DNA of 15,865 nt. Source: CAZCCV01 sp964497515 (GTDB taxonomy: Bacteria; Armatimonadota; UBA5829; DTLH01). The position numbers and the translations under genes are program-made. This document shows positions 7,642 through 15,481 of this stretch, piece after piece (position 1 is the first letter of the stretch; every line of letters starts with the position of its first letter). The stretch lies in NCBI GenBank assembly GCA_964497515.1, contig CAZCCV010000042.1:1-15865 (forward strand), in the 5' to 3' direction. The notes beneath the pieces were generated by a model. The model was not told the origin of the DNA, did no database searches, and saw nothing but the letters and a program-made list of their open reading frames with translations.

Positions 7642-7987
7642 GTCTTGTTCTGAATCGTCGGAAGTTAGCATTCTGCTTACCGATGATGCCGGAATAACAA
7701 TGCTCAATGCGCAGTATCTGGACAGAAACGAGCCGACCGACGTGCTGTCGTTCTATCTGTTGGGAAAACCAGACCAGACGCAAGGTATTCTGGGAGATGT
7801 AGTTATATCTACCGAAACAGCGTCACGCCAGGCCAAAGAGTGGGACAAGAGTCTGGATGATGAGTTGGATTTGCTTCTTGCACACGGTATACTGCATCTG
7901 CTCGGATATACCGATTATTCCGATGAGACGAGGCAACAAATGCAAGATCGCGTTGCAGAAATAATTGGTCGGGAGGCTGCAAGGTAA
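7556..7987 (+). CDS. ybeY: Endoribonuclease YbeY (16S rRNA maturation)
   Basis: A 143-residue protein of normal YbeY length, a zinc-dependent RNase for 16S rRNA 3'-end maturation and 70S quality control. Family motifs are the RNEPTDVLSF segment, the LGDVVIS strand and the metal site AHGILHLLGYTD. In most YbeY proteins the site is HGxxHxxGxxH; here the third position is Asp. ATG 7556 (opening MEILIKN) fits family starts. ATG 7538, six codons upstream with GGGAG three bases before it, is the alternative. From 7556 the gene overlaps pgpH by 86 bases in another frame, which suggests translational coupling. The kinase-PAP2 gene follows after 50 bases. Confidence 0.9.
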   Translation: MEILIKNSQSLPINQKRLVSTAERVLRAESCSESSEVSILLTDDAGITMLNAQYLDRNEPTDVLSFYLLGKPDQTQGILGDVVISTETASRQAKEWDKSLDDELDLLLAHGILHLLGYTDYSDETRQQMQDRVAEIIGREAAR

Positions 7988-8037
7988 CTGGGCTTGTGTG
8001 AGCAGGATAATACTCACCAAAGCTCGGAGCTTTAGAT

Positions 8038-8748
8038 ATGCGACTAAGAAACCCATTAAACGGATTCAAATATGCAATGGAAGGCGTAGCACACGTCTTT
8101 CGAACTCAGCGGCATATGAGGTTCCACTTCCTGCTGCTGATACTGGCACTATTGGTCGGGTTGGTTTTGCAGCTGAACCGGATCGAGATACTTATACTCC
8201 TTTTCACAATCACGCTGGTATTGATGGCAGAGATGTTCAATACAGCGGTAGAGGCGATTATCGACCTTGTCACTCAGACCTATCATCCGCTCGCTAAGTT
8301 CGCGAAGGATATTGCAGCAGGGGCAGTGTTGATAACGGTTATGAACGCGATGGTCGTCGCGTTTTTGCTGTTCTTTGGTGGCAAGGACTGGCCGGATATA
8401 TCCGGCAGGCTTGGGACTGCTAGCGGTCCCAGTTGGCCTACAGTTGTGGCTACGGCATTCGTTTTGCTGGCCACACTTACCGTTATGGGTAAAATTGGTG
8501 GACGAAAAGGGAAGCTTTGGAAGGGAGGAGTCGTCAGCGCTCACACCGCCGTCGGCTTTTTCCTTTGTATAACTGTACTCTATTTGTCGAAGAACTTTGC
8601 GGCTGCAGCGGTAGCTTTCGCAATGGCTCTGATTATCGCGCAGAGTCGTGTTGAAGCGAAGATACATACGCTCCGAGAAGTAATAAACGGAGCCCTTCTG
8701 GCGACAATACTGACTGTTGCTGTATACTGGTTTATCACGCCGCGTTGA
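8038..8748 (+). CDS. dgkA: Fused undecaprenol/diacylglycerol kinase (DgkA) and PAP2 phosphatase-like protein
   Basis: A 236-residue membrane protein, about twice the usual DgkA length. Residues 1-120 are a full DgkA-type kinase with three helices and the signature EMFNTAVEAIIDLV followed by HPLAKFAKDIAAGAVLI. This is the Gram-positive form, which mainly makes undecaprenyl phosphate. Residues about 135-236 resemble the C-terminal half of a PAP2 phosphatase: VVSAHT in place of PSGH, then SRVEAKIHTLRE, matching SRx5Hx3D with Glu for Asp. The first PAP2 motif (Kx6RP) is not clearly present. Both activities could converge on undecaprenyl phosphate, one from undecaprenol and one from undecaprenyl diphosphate; this is inference. 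GGAG (8026-8029) supports the ATG. Its neighbours ybeY and corC are commonly linked to dgkA. Confidence 0.85.
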   Translation: MRLRNPLNGFKYAMEGVAHVFRTQRHMRFHFLLLILALLVGLVLQLNRIEILILLFTITLVLMAEMFNTAVEAIIDLVTQTYHPLAKFAKDIAAGAVLITVMNAMVVAFLLFFGGKDWPDISGRLGTASGPSWPTVVATAFVLLATLTVMGKIGGRKGKLWKGGVVSAHTAVGFFLCITVLYLSKNFAAAAVAFAMALIIAQSRVEAKIHTLREVINGALLATILTVAVYWFITPR

Positions 8749-8762
8749 TGGCGTTTAGTTAA

Positions 8763-8769
8763 GGGGGAG
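8763..8769 (+). promoter_or_regulatory. Ribosome binding site that sets the TTG start of the CorC-like gene
   Basis: GGGGGAG (8763-8769) sits seven bases before TTG 8777 but only one base before the alternative TTG 8771. The later TTG is therefore the better start. The ATG at 8781 is out of frame. Confidence 0.6.
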
Positions 8770-8776
8770 ATTGATC

Positions 8777-10165
8777 TTGGATGGAGACCCTCACCGTATA
8801 GGGCCCCAGATTGCACTAATAGTAGTGTTCGTGCTGATGACGGCATTTTTTGCTGCGGCTGAAATCGCACTAATCTCCGTGAGGAGAACCCGCATTCGTC
8901 AACTGGTAGAAGAAGGCAACAAGCGGGCACGAACTGTCGCAAAACTCTTAGACGAACCTACGCGCTTCATGGCGACACTGCAGATAGGTTTGACGTTGGT
9001 GGAGTTTCTCGCATCGGCGGTTGGTGCAGTGACGCTGGCGATACTGTTGGCCAAGGTGTTGGGCAACGCAGGCGTGCCTTTCGTCGCGCAGAATGCATAC
9101 GGGATATCGGTTGTTGTCGTCACCCTCGCGGTAGGTTTCGTGACCCTTGTAGTGGGTGAAGTCGCGCCGAAGAGCCTTGCGCTGCAGAACGCTGAAAAAG
9201 CATCACTCTGGTTCGGTGGTGTCGTCAATTTCTTCTCAATTCTGCTGTACCCAGCGGTAAAGGTCGTCACCTGGGCGAGTAATATTCTTGTTCGCCCGTT
9301 TGGTGGACGAGTAGAGTTCTCTGCTCCAATTGTCACTGAAGAAGAACTCAAACTGCTCGTAGAGGCCGGTAAGGAAGAAGGCGTTCTCGAAGAAGATGAA
9401 AAGGAGATGATCCACTCTATCTTCGAATTCACCGATACCATCGCGAGACAGGTTATGGTGCCCAGAATCGATATGAAGTGTGTCGAGATAACCGAGGGGC
9501 TAAGCGATCTGCTCGACGTCATAATACGGTATGGCCACTCGAGAATCCCTGTTTACGAGGACAACGTGGATAATATACTCGGTATTGTCCACGCTAAAGA
9601 TCTTCTGCCAGTCTTGGCAAAAAATATCCATGACGATATACGCTCTGTAATGCGTCCAGCATATTTCATTCCGGAAACCAAGAAGATAGACGAGCTGCTA
9701 GCTGAGTTCAAACGGAGTAAAATCCAAATGGCGATTGTAAGGGATGAATATGGCGGAACGGCCGGGCTTGTCACACTTGAAGACCTTATAGAAGAGATCG
9801 TCGGCGATATTATGGACGAGTACGACATCGAAGAGCTGATGATCGAAGTCTCGGATCCGGATCACGCAGTAGTCAGTGCAAGGATGGATGTAGACGACCT
9901 CAACGAACAGATGGACCTCGATATCCCCGAGAGTGAGGACTACGAGACTATCGGTGGGTTTGTCTTTGGTCTTTTCGGAAGGCAGCCGGATGAGGGCGAG
10001 TCTGTCGAATACGACAGTGTGAAGTTTACCGTAATGGCTCTCAGAGACGGAAGGCTTCACAAAATATCGATAGAGCGTCAACCGGTTCCTGAAACAACCG
10101 AAAACACTCAGACGAAAACCAGTCGGGAGAGCCGTTCAAACGGCAATAACAACAACGGCAGCTAG
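8777..10165 (+). CDS. CorC/CNNM-type membrane protein with CBS pair (probable magnesium/cobalt efflux)
   Basis: A 462-residue protein with the full hemolysin C/CorC architecture. It has a DUF21 (CNNM) membrane domain at about 10-190 with helices and the conserved FFAAAEIALISVRR, EFLASAVGA and VVGEVAPKSLALQNAE segments. An acidic linker EEGVLEEDEKEMI leads to two CBS motifs at about 205-335 (VMVPRIDM, HSRIPVYEDN, AIVRDEYGGTAGLVTLEDLIEEIVGDI), and the CorC_HlyC C-terminal domain (about 350-435) is followed by a polar Ser/Asn tail. Family members are implicated in Mg2+/Co2+ export with CBS domains sensing nucleotides; this family role is inferred here. It starts at TTG 8777, 28 bases after the kinase gene, so it is probably the last gene of the operon. 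A YbeY–CorC association is conserved widely. Confidence 0.88.
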   Translation: MDGDPHRIGPQIALIVVFVLMTAFFAAAEIALISVRRTRIRQLVEEGNKRARTVAKLLDEPTRFMATLQIGLTLVEFLASAVGAVTLAILLAKVLGNAGVPFVAQNAYGISVVVVTLAVGFVTLVVGEVAPKSLALQNAEKASLWFGGVVNFFSILLYPAVKVVTWASNILVRPFGGRVEFSAPIVTEEELKLLVEAGKEEGVLEEDEKEMIHSIFEFTDTIARQVMVPRIDMKCVEITEGLSDLLDVIIRYGHSRIPVYEDNVDNILGIVHAKDLLPVLAKNIHDDIRSVMRPAYFIPETKKIDELLAEFKRSKIQMAIVRDEYGGTAGLVTLEDLIEEIVGDIMDEYDIEELMIEVSDPDHAVVSARMDVDDLNEQMDLDIPESEDYETIGGFVFGLFGRQPDEGESVEYDSVKFTVMALRDGRLHKISIERQPVPETTENTQTKTSRESRSNGNNNNGS

Positions 10166-10185
10166 TTAGAGCTACTTCACAACCT

Positions 10186-10230
10186 CTCCCCACATGTCTA
10201 CTGATGTTGGGGAGAATCGAAAACACTCCT
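10186..10230 (+). terminator. Terminator-like hairpin at the end of the rpsU-corC operon
   Basis: CTCCCCACAT (10186-10195) pairs with ATGTTGGGGAG (10204-10214): ten pairs with one bulged base and an eight-base loop. It lies 20 bases after the CorC-like stop. The T-rich stretch is displaced, beginning about 15 bases after the stem, so termination may be incomplete. Confidence 0.5.
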
Positions 10231-10347
10231 TTTCGCTTTTAGCAGTGTTTAGTGCTGGGGTATAACCTTGCGAAAGGGACGAGTTTGTCTATTTTAACAT
10301 TCGAACTCCTGCAGTATAAACACACACGGAGAATGAGGATTCACACA

Positions 10348-11280
10348 ATGAGAATCGCTAACAGCATCACAGAACTGATTGGCAGCACGCCGCTTGTGCG
10401 ATTGAAGCGGGTTTCGGAAGGCTGCGAGGCTGAGATAATAGTCAAGCTGGAATCACGGAACCCGGGCGGCAGCGTTAAAGATCGAATCGGGCTCGCAATG
10501 GTTCTGGACGCAATCGAACGTGGCCAACTTCAACCTGGCGCGACGATTATCGAGCCGACGAGTGGCAACACTGGTATTGCGCTGGCCATGGTTGCTGCTA
10601 CACTCGGTTACAGGCTGATTCTCACTATGCCTGAATCTATGAGCATAGAACGCAGAAAACTACTCAAGGCGTATGGTGCAGAGCTCGTTCTCACCCCTGC
10701 TTCCGAAGGGATGCGCGGCGCAATTGCAAAAGCTGAAGAGTTGGCATCCGGACTGCCGGGCGCGTTCATTCCACAACAGTTCAAAAACCTGTCGAACCCC
10801 AAGGTGCATCGTGAGACCACTGCGGAAGAGATTTGGCAAGATACCGACGGCAAAGTCGATATTGTAGTCGGAGGCATCGGCACTGGTGGTACGCTGACGG
10901 GTATTGCAGAGGCCATCAAGCCCAGAAAGCCATCGTTCAAAGTTGTGGCAGTCGAGCCTTTGGCATCGCCGATTCTCTCGGGACAGACTCCCGGGGAGAG
11001 TCCAAACCGCATACAGGGCATTGGAGCGGGTTTTGTGCCAGATGTCCTCAAAACCGATCTTCTCGATGAAATAACTGTCGTTCGGAACGACGATGCTATT
11101 CAAATGGGGCGGAGGCTTTCCAGGGAAGAAGGGATTCTGGTGGGAATATCCTCTGGTGCAGCAGTACACGCTGCGGTAGAGATTGGCAACCGGAAAGAAA
11201 ACGCGGGAAAAATGATAGTGGTCATTCTTCCCAGCACCGGAGAGCGATATCTCAGCACTCCGCTGTTCGAAGATGCCTGA
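10348..11280 (+). CDS. cysK: Cysteine synthase (O-acetylserine sulfhydrylase)
   Basis: A 310-residue PLP enzyme of typical CysK length that forms cysteine from O-acetylserine and sulfide. It opens with IANSITELIGSTPLVRL. The PLP lysine is K44 in GGSVKDR, the substrate loop is EPTSGNTGIALA, and the phosphate-binding loop is GGIGTGGTLTG. SSGAA near the end contacts the cofactor ring. ATG 10348 has GAGGA (10335-10339) eight bases upstream; ATG 10333 has GGAGA directly abutting it and would add five residues. A −10-like TATAAA (10315-10320) may give a short leader, but no convincing −35 accompanies it. I see no riboswitch in the 182-base upstream gap. The gene converges with the methyltransferase, leaving four bases between their stops; a 6-bp inverted repeat (11295-11300 with 11311-11316) lies just beyond. 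Confidence 0.93.
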   Translation: MRIANSITELIGSTPLVRLKRVSEGCEAEIIVKLESRNPGGSVKDRIGLAMVLDAIERGQLQPGATIIEPTSGNTGIALAMVAATLGYRLILTMPESMSIERRKLLKAYGAELVLTPASEGMRGAIAKAEELASGLPGAFIPQQFKNLSNPKVHRETTAEEIWQDTDGKVDIVVGGIGTGGTLTGIAEAIKPRKPSFKVVAVEPLASPILSGQTPGESPNRIQGIGAGFVPDVLKTDLLDEITVVRNDDAIQMGRRLSREEGILVGISSGAAVHAAVEIGNRKENAGKMIVVILPSTGERYLSTPLFEDA

Positions 11281-11284
11281 TCGT

Positions 11285-13447
11285 CTAATCGACTCCGTAG
11301 AGTGATTCTACTACGGCGTCAATTGCGCTATGGATTACATCGCTTGCTATGATCCTCTGGCTATCCTCCGCAGTTGCGATTGCGAGAGATGCCAGGTGTA
11401 CAAGCAAGTCGTGTGCCGCAGCATCTCTTCCGGCGAGCAACCAGTTGCGCACAGTCTCCGCGAGTGCTGCAAATCCATTTTCTGATGAGAGCCCATCCTG
11501 AAAGAGAGCTTTTCCAATCAAGACGAGACTCTCGCGTTCGTCTTTGTCTAAATCGAAAGAGATTGTGCGGATAGGCAGCCGCCTTATATCCTCCATTTCA
11601 AACTGTGGTTGAACCAGCTTATAGCCAGTGAACGCACAAAACGCATAAGCATTCAGCAGTCTGGAGTTTAGCAGCGCAAGAACATACAGCGGGTTATAAA
11701 GCGAATAGTCGTCGAGTGATATGCTGTATACAGACTGTGGGACTACGTATCCCATTGTATCGAAGGCTGCGATCAACTTTCCTGAGCTCTTCTGAAGCAC
11801 AATCTTCTTCATCAAATAGCTACTGAGCGGCTTCTTCAATTCTGTATGACTGATACCGTTTCCTTCCCAGGTGATTCTGTACGGGCTGATGCTCTGTCCG
11901 CCACACAGGATTGGCAGTTCTCCTTCAGACCGTTGGATGCGTTTCTTGCCGATCTCTTCACCGCGAAGCACTCTAGCTCCTAGAGTTTCCAGCGTTGCAA
12001 ACGGTGTGCGAACTCTCGAGATCGACATCGCCTCTCCGTGAATCCGACGGAACAGACCCTGTCGCTCGATGTCCACCAAATACAGCACCTCAGCACGTGG
12101 CTGCGCAAGCGCCAACTCTCTGGAGGTTTTGCATCCGAGTGCAGTGGAAGTCTGTTCCGGGTTTGCTTCAAATCGGCGTCGCAACTTTGCATCGTCCAGC
12201 CGCACCACGCTGAACTCGTCGTTTTCTGGGCGGTGGTTCGAGCAGAGAAGCACCACGTTTGCAACCTGAGCTGAGGGGAATGCTCTCGCAATATGCAGGA
12301 TTTGGTCTATCGTCCAGTCTTCCAGCAGTTTCCGACGGATTCGCGCAGCATTTTCACGAATGAGAAATGGGTCGGGAAGCACAATTCCCAGTTTGCCACC
12401 TGGTAGCACGAGTTCGTTTCCGATGAGACTCTCCATAAATAGCAAGTAGTAATCCGACTGGCCGTAGACTCTTCTGCCAACTTTGTGCCAGTCTTCTATT
12501 GCACCGTTCTTCGCGGCCAAGTAAGGGGGATTACCAATTACAGCTTCAAATCCGGGGCCGCACGGAAAGAGTTGAAATGCCTCCGGAAAAGCCTGTTCCC
12601 ACCAAAACCGATCGTTTCCAGAAAGAGTATCGGCGCATATTAGGTGCCTTGCTATGGCGCGAGTATCAGCTTTTCCGTCGGTTTCCAGCCAGATGAGATG
12701 CCTTGCAATATCAACAGCGATCGGGTCGATATCACAGCCGAATATGTAGTTCTCGGCAACACGAACAGAGTCGCCAGTTCTTTGCGAAAGATGCTTCAGT
12801 GCTCTTAGCAGGAATATCCCTGTGCCCATCGAAGGGTCGAGTGTTCGCGCAGCACTTGGAGACTCTGCATCCCCAAGTGCTCCAGAGACGATGTAGTCGA
12901 CAATAAACGGCGGGGTATAGAAAGACCCGCGCTTTTTGCGATCTATAGAGTCTCTTTGCAGAGCAATCTCATCATCGTTGTAAGCCTGCACTGGCCTAAT
13001 GTTCAGCATCTCCTCGTACAGTCCAGCAATCCAGTTTTGGGGAATAGTCTCCAATTGCAGCCGTCCGTGGGTGGACCCTTCCTTTGAAGGCAGAATTTTG
13101 GCAAGAGCAGCGAGCGCCGTCTCCGCCGGTAGATTGAGTGTGGTTACAGGACCGAGAAGGCTGGTTCCGTGTTCTCTGGAGAACTCGGCCATTGCATTTC
13201 GAATAGGCTTCCAGGATGCGTTCTGCAAATCAGCAGAAAAGAGAGTTTGGCACAATTCGTCTGCAAGAGGTATGTCGCGAGCTTCGAGTGCAAGTGCTCC
13301 TACGATTCCAAATACGAATCTCAAAGCCGAATTGTACGCATTCTCCAACGATTGGCCGCTGGAGGCAAAACCGTGTACAGCGATACTCGTTGCTTCGACA
13401 GTTTGTTTGCAGAAGTTCTCGAACTCATTAGTTCGTAATCGTGCCAT
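11285..13447 (-). CDS. Solitary Eco57I/TaqI-type N6-adenine DNA methyltransferase
   Basis: A 720-residue protein with gamma-class adenine methyltransferase motifs in order: motif X (RGSFYTPPFIVDYI, about 173-186), SAM-binding motif I (LDPSMGTGIFLL, 203-214), the acidic motif GCDIDPIAVDIA (about 238-249), and catalytic NPPY (306-309). A C-terminal TaqI-like target recognition region covers about 470-640, with LLNSRLLNAYAF and YKLVQPQFEMEDIRRLPI, followed by a helical tail. The N-terminal 165 residues are helical and show no PD-(D/E)xK motif, so a cleavage function as in type IIG enzymes is not evident. No restriction endonuclease or specificity subunit is next to it. It is the only − strand gene here, between cysK and the VanW gene, which suggests insertion. 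It may be an orphan methyltransferase or a decayed or split restriction-modification protein. ATG 13447 has only a weak Shine-Dalgarno. Confidence 0.85.
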   Translation of the reverse strand: MARLRTNEFENFCKQTVEATSIAVHGFASSGQSLENAYNSALRFVFGIVGALALEARDIPLADELCQTLFSADLQNASWKPIRNAMAEFSREHGTSLLGPVTTLNLPAETALAALAKILPSKEGSTHGRLQLETIPQNWIAGLYEEMLNIRPVQAYNDDEIALQRDSIDRKKRGSFYTPPFIVDYIVSGALGDAESPSAARTLDPSMGTGIFLLRALKHLSQRTGDSVRVAENYIFGCDIDPIAVDIARHLIWLETDGKADTRAIARHLICADTLSGNDRFWWEQAFPEAFQLFPCGPGFEAVIGNPPYLAAKNGAIEDWHKVGRRVYGQSDYYLLFMESLIGNELVLPGGKLGIVLPDPFLIRENAARIRRKLLEDWTIDQILHIARAFPSAQVANVVLLCSNHRPENDEFSVVRLDDAKLRRRFEANPEQTSTALGCKTSRELALAQPRAEVLYLVDIERQGLFRRIHGEAMSISRVRTPFATLETLGARVLRGEEIGKKRIQRSEGELPILCGGQSISPYRITWEGNGISHTELKKPLSSYLMKKIVLQKSSGKLIAAFDTMGYVVPQSVYSISLDDYSLYNPLYVLALLNSRLLNAYAFCAFTGYKLVQPQFEMEDIRRLPIRTISFDLDKDERESLVLIGKALFQDGLSSENGFAALAETVRNWLLAGRDAAAHDLLVHLASLAIATAEDSQRIIASDVIHSAIDAVVESLYGVD

Positions 13448-13588
13448 CTCAATATAATGCTTAGCTAATGATGGTCACCTATCCTTCACGCACAGAGTCT
13501 GCACAGATCAGCTACCTGAGTTAAGTGATGCAAAACAGCCATAATTGGGGTTGTCGGTTGACATATGGTGCGAAAATACTTGTTGGTT

Positions 13589-13657
13589 GCCCAGAATTAG
13601 TGAACTTTTGGGCAGTGAATCAAGTATGATATTTAGAGAACCGCTGAGTTAGCGGTT
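13589..13657 (+). promoter_or_regulatory. Two hairpins and a −10-like site upstream of the VanW gene
   Basis: In the 236-base divergent gap, GCCCAGAA (13589-13596) pairs with TTTTGGGC (13606-13613), and AACCGCT (13639-13645) pairs perfectly with AGCGGTT (13651-13657). Between them TATGAT (13625-13630) resembles a −10 box, without a good −35. A perfect TTGACA at 13558-13563 has no suitably spaced −10. If transcription begins after TATGAT, the second hairpin lies at the very 5' end of the mRNA. Confidence 0.35.
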
Positions 13658-13683
13658 AGCAGAATTGTTGGTATAGAGGGCAT

Positions 13684-15006
13684 ATGCGTTCTGGTCAAAA
13701 AATGCGCAACAGAATACTGCTGATCTCAGCGCTTGCCGTGGCGTTGTTCATGGGAGTTCGCTTCAGCTATTTGGCGACTGGCAGAATTGCTCCGGGGGTC
13801 AAATTGGCTGGTGTCGATCTAGGATGGCTTACACCGGACGAGGCCACCGCACGGATTCGAGATTGGTCTCGCGAACGGCTGACTGCTGAGTTCGCTGTAA
13901 CAACGGGTGGTCGCCGATGGGTTGGATTACTTCGTGATATGGGTGTAGGCATAGACATTCCAAGGATGGTGAGCGATGCGCACGCTGTTGGTCGCGAGGG
14001 CAGCCTTTTCTCCAAGCTCACAGGAGTGTTGGGCTTTGGCTGGAAAGACGCAAATCTGTCTGTTCGATACAAATTCGACCAGCCTAAATTCGATCGCCTG
14101 ATTGACAAGATAAACAAATCCGTTGCATCGCCCGCCCGAAACGCAACTATCAACTTCGCTGGTGGAGTCCGAACTATTACTCCGGAGATGCCGGGGACGA
14201 TAGTCGATCCGAAGTCTTCGTTTGAAGAAATGCGCCGGGCTATATCTAAAGGCGAAGACGTTGCCGAACTTGCAATCAACACCGATATGCCAGAAATCAC
14301 CGCAGCCGAGCTAGAGCAAGTCGACACGCTTCTTGTGGAGTATACCACGCGGTTTGCAGCGTGGCGGAAGGATCGAACACACAACGTAAAGCGCGCAGCT
14401 TCGGCAGTTAATGGTATATTGCTCCGCCCAGGGGATATTTTTTCCTACAACGATACTGTAGGTCCCAGGTTGAAGAGCAACGGTTACAAAGATGCGATAA
14501 TCTATGCAAACGGCAAAATGATAGAAGGTACCGGAGGAGGTATCTGTCAGGTTTCAAGCACTGTATATAATGCTGCACTGCTCGCAGATCTGAAAATACT
14601 CGAGCGGAGCAATCACTCTATGCCTGTTCAATATGTGCCTTTGGGTAGAGATGCGACCGTAGCATACGGATTGATAGACCTGAAGTTTCGAAACACCACA
14701 TCGGCTCCAATTTATATGGCATCGAGCACCTATGGCAACGGATTGACTGTATCGATCTACGGTGCCGCAAGAGACAAGCGAGATGTGAAGATCAATGTGA
14801 CGAAGCCAAAGAAGATAACTGCTTCTAATGGTAAAGTGATAACAGCAGTCACATCGTATCGCGTTGTGCAGCAGAATGGCGTGGCAAAGCATGAGAAGCT
14901 CGCTTACGATAGATATCTTCCTGCAGCCGAAGATACGCCGAAGCCCGATCCGAAACCCGATCCCAAACCCGAATTGGCCGCGGCTGTCGCGACAGGATCT
15001 GGCTGA
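13684..15006 (+). CDS. VanW family protein with peptidoglycan-binding-like domain
   Basis: A 440-residue, probably membrane-anchored envelope protein. A basic start and hydrophobic segment (about 10-25) form an uncleaved anchor or signal peptide. A PG_binding_4-like domain (about 35-195, from GVKLAGVDLGWLTPDEA) precedes the VanW domain (about 215-350), seen as TTRFAAWRKDRTHNVKRAA, LLRPGDIFSYNDTVGPR and EGTGGGICQVSSTVYNAAL with a conserved Cys. The tail carries the repeat KPDPKPDPKPE. VanW was named from vancomycin resistance clusters; its biochemical function is unknown, and nothing else here suggests resistance. ATG 13684 has GAGGG (13676-13680) only three bases upstream; ATG 13702 is an alternative. 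It stands alone, divergent from the methyltransferase. Confidence 0.85.
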   Translation: MRSGQKMRNRILLISALAVALFMGVRFSYLATGRIAPGVKLAGVDLGWLTPDEATARIRDWSRERLTAEFAVTTGGRRWVGLLRDMGVGIDIPRMVSDAHAVGREGSLFSKLTGVLGFGWKDANLSVRYKFDQPKFDRLIDKINKSVASPARNATINFAGGVRTITPEMPGTIVDPKSSFEEMRRAISKGEDVAELAINTDMPEITAAELEQVDTLLVEYTTRFAAWRKDRTHNVKRAASAVNGILLRPGDIFSYNDTVGPRLKSNGYKDAIIYANGKMIEGTGGGICQVSSTVYNAALLADLKILERSNHSMPVQYVPLGRDATVAYGLIDLKFRNTTSAPIYMASSTYGNGLTVSIYGAARDKRDVKINVTKPKKITASNGKVITAVTSYRVVQQNGVAKHEKLAYDRYLPAAEDTPKPDPKPDPKPELAAAVATGSG

Positions 15007-15062
15007 AGTGCGGTTAGCAGCCATTTGTCGCATTTGTCATTGCAGAAGCTGCGGAAATCCTG

Positions 15063-15092
15063 TTGACAAGTGCTGATGCGACCGATTATAAT
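15063..15092 (+). promoter_or_regulatory. Perfect consensus promoter for the tRNA-tuf unit
   Basis: TTGACA (15063-15068) and TATAAT (15087-15092) match the consensus exactly with an 18-base spacer, the same architecture as the rpsU promoter. Transcription would start near 15099, about 80 bases before the first tRNA, as expected for a stable-RNA promoter. Confidence 0.82.
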
Positions 15093-15106
15093 AAATGTCG
15101 TAAGCT

Positions 15107-15129
15107 GGGGCGGGGGTTTGGTCCGCCCC
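15107..15129 (+). other. GC-rich hairpin in the tRNA leader
   Basis: GGGGCGG (15107-15113) pairs perfectly with CCGCCCC (15123-15129) around a nine-base loop. It begins about eight bases after the predicted transcription start. No T-run follows, so a terminator is unlikely; it may protect or help process the 5' leader. Confidence 0.5.
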
Positions 15130-15177
15130 GGAGTTGTCAATAGGGTGCCGGAGCGCCTTACTGATAACCATCTAGTT

Positions 15178-15253
15178 GCCGACGTAGCTCAATTGGCAGA
15201 GCAGGGGTTTTGTAAACCTCAGGTTGCGGGTTCGAGTCCCATCGTCGGCTCCA
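15178..15253 (+). tRNA. tRNA-Thr (anticodon UGU)
   Basis: A full cloverleaf of 76 bases. The acceptor GCCGACG pairs with CGTCGGC (15243-15249), the D-stem is GCTC/GAGC, and the anticodon loop TTTGTAA places TGT at 15211-15213. The T-arm carries GGTTCGAGTCC. The discriminator is T and CCA is encoded (15251-15253). It is the first of three tRNAs in the unit. Confidence 0.95.
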
Positions 15254-15267
15254 GAAGTTTACCATCG

Positions 15268-15293
15268 GGCGCTGGAGGTTAATGTCCAGCGCC
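15268..15293 (+). other. Strong hairpin between tRNA-Thr and tRNA-Tyr
   Basis: GGCGCTGGA (15268-15276) pairs perfectly with TCCAGCGCC (15285-15293), and the stem can be extended outward past a bulge. It occupies the 59-base spacer. No T-run follows, so it is more likely a processing or stability element than a terminator. Confidence 0.6.
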
Positions 15294-15312
15294 GGTGTGA
15301 AGTATCAAGCTT

Positions 15313-15397
<85 letters not shown>

Positions 15398-15481
15398 CGA
15401 TTCGAAGCAAGGGATTGGAAGATAGACGTACCAGTTATGCTGTCTTCTACGATCCAGCCTTCAAGCCCCCACTCCAATCGG

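Noticed and set aside
8580..9522. − strand ORFs of 120-207 codons opposite the kinase-PAP2 and CorC-like genes
   Set aside because: Serine/threonine-rich translations typical of antisense frames, with no family resemblance.
10166..10347. A riboswitch or T-box upstream of cysK
   Set aside because: Apart from the corC terminator hairpin I see no conserved leader motif and no second terminator before the cysK start.
13558..13563. Perfect TTGACA as −35 of the VanW promoter
   Set aside because: No −10-like hexamer lies 16-18 bases downstream.
14938..14974. Tandem repeat in the VanW gene as a mobile or CRISPR-like repeat
   Set aside because: It is a short in-frame Lys-Pro-Asp-Pro codon repeat encoding a low-complexity tail; no CRISPR array is present anywhere in the window.
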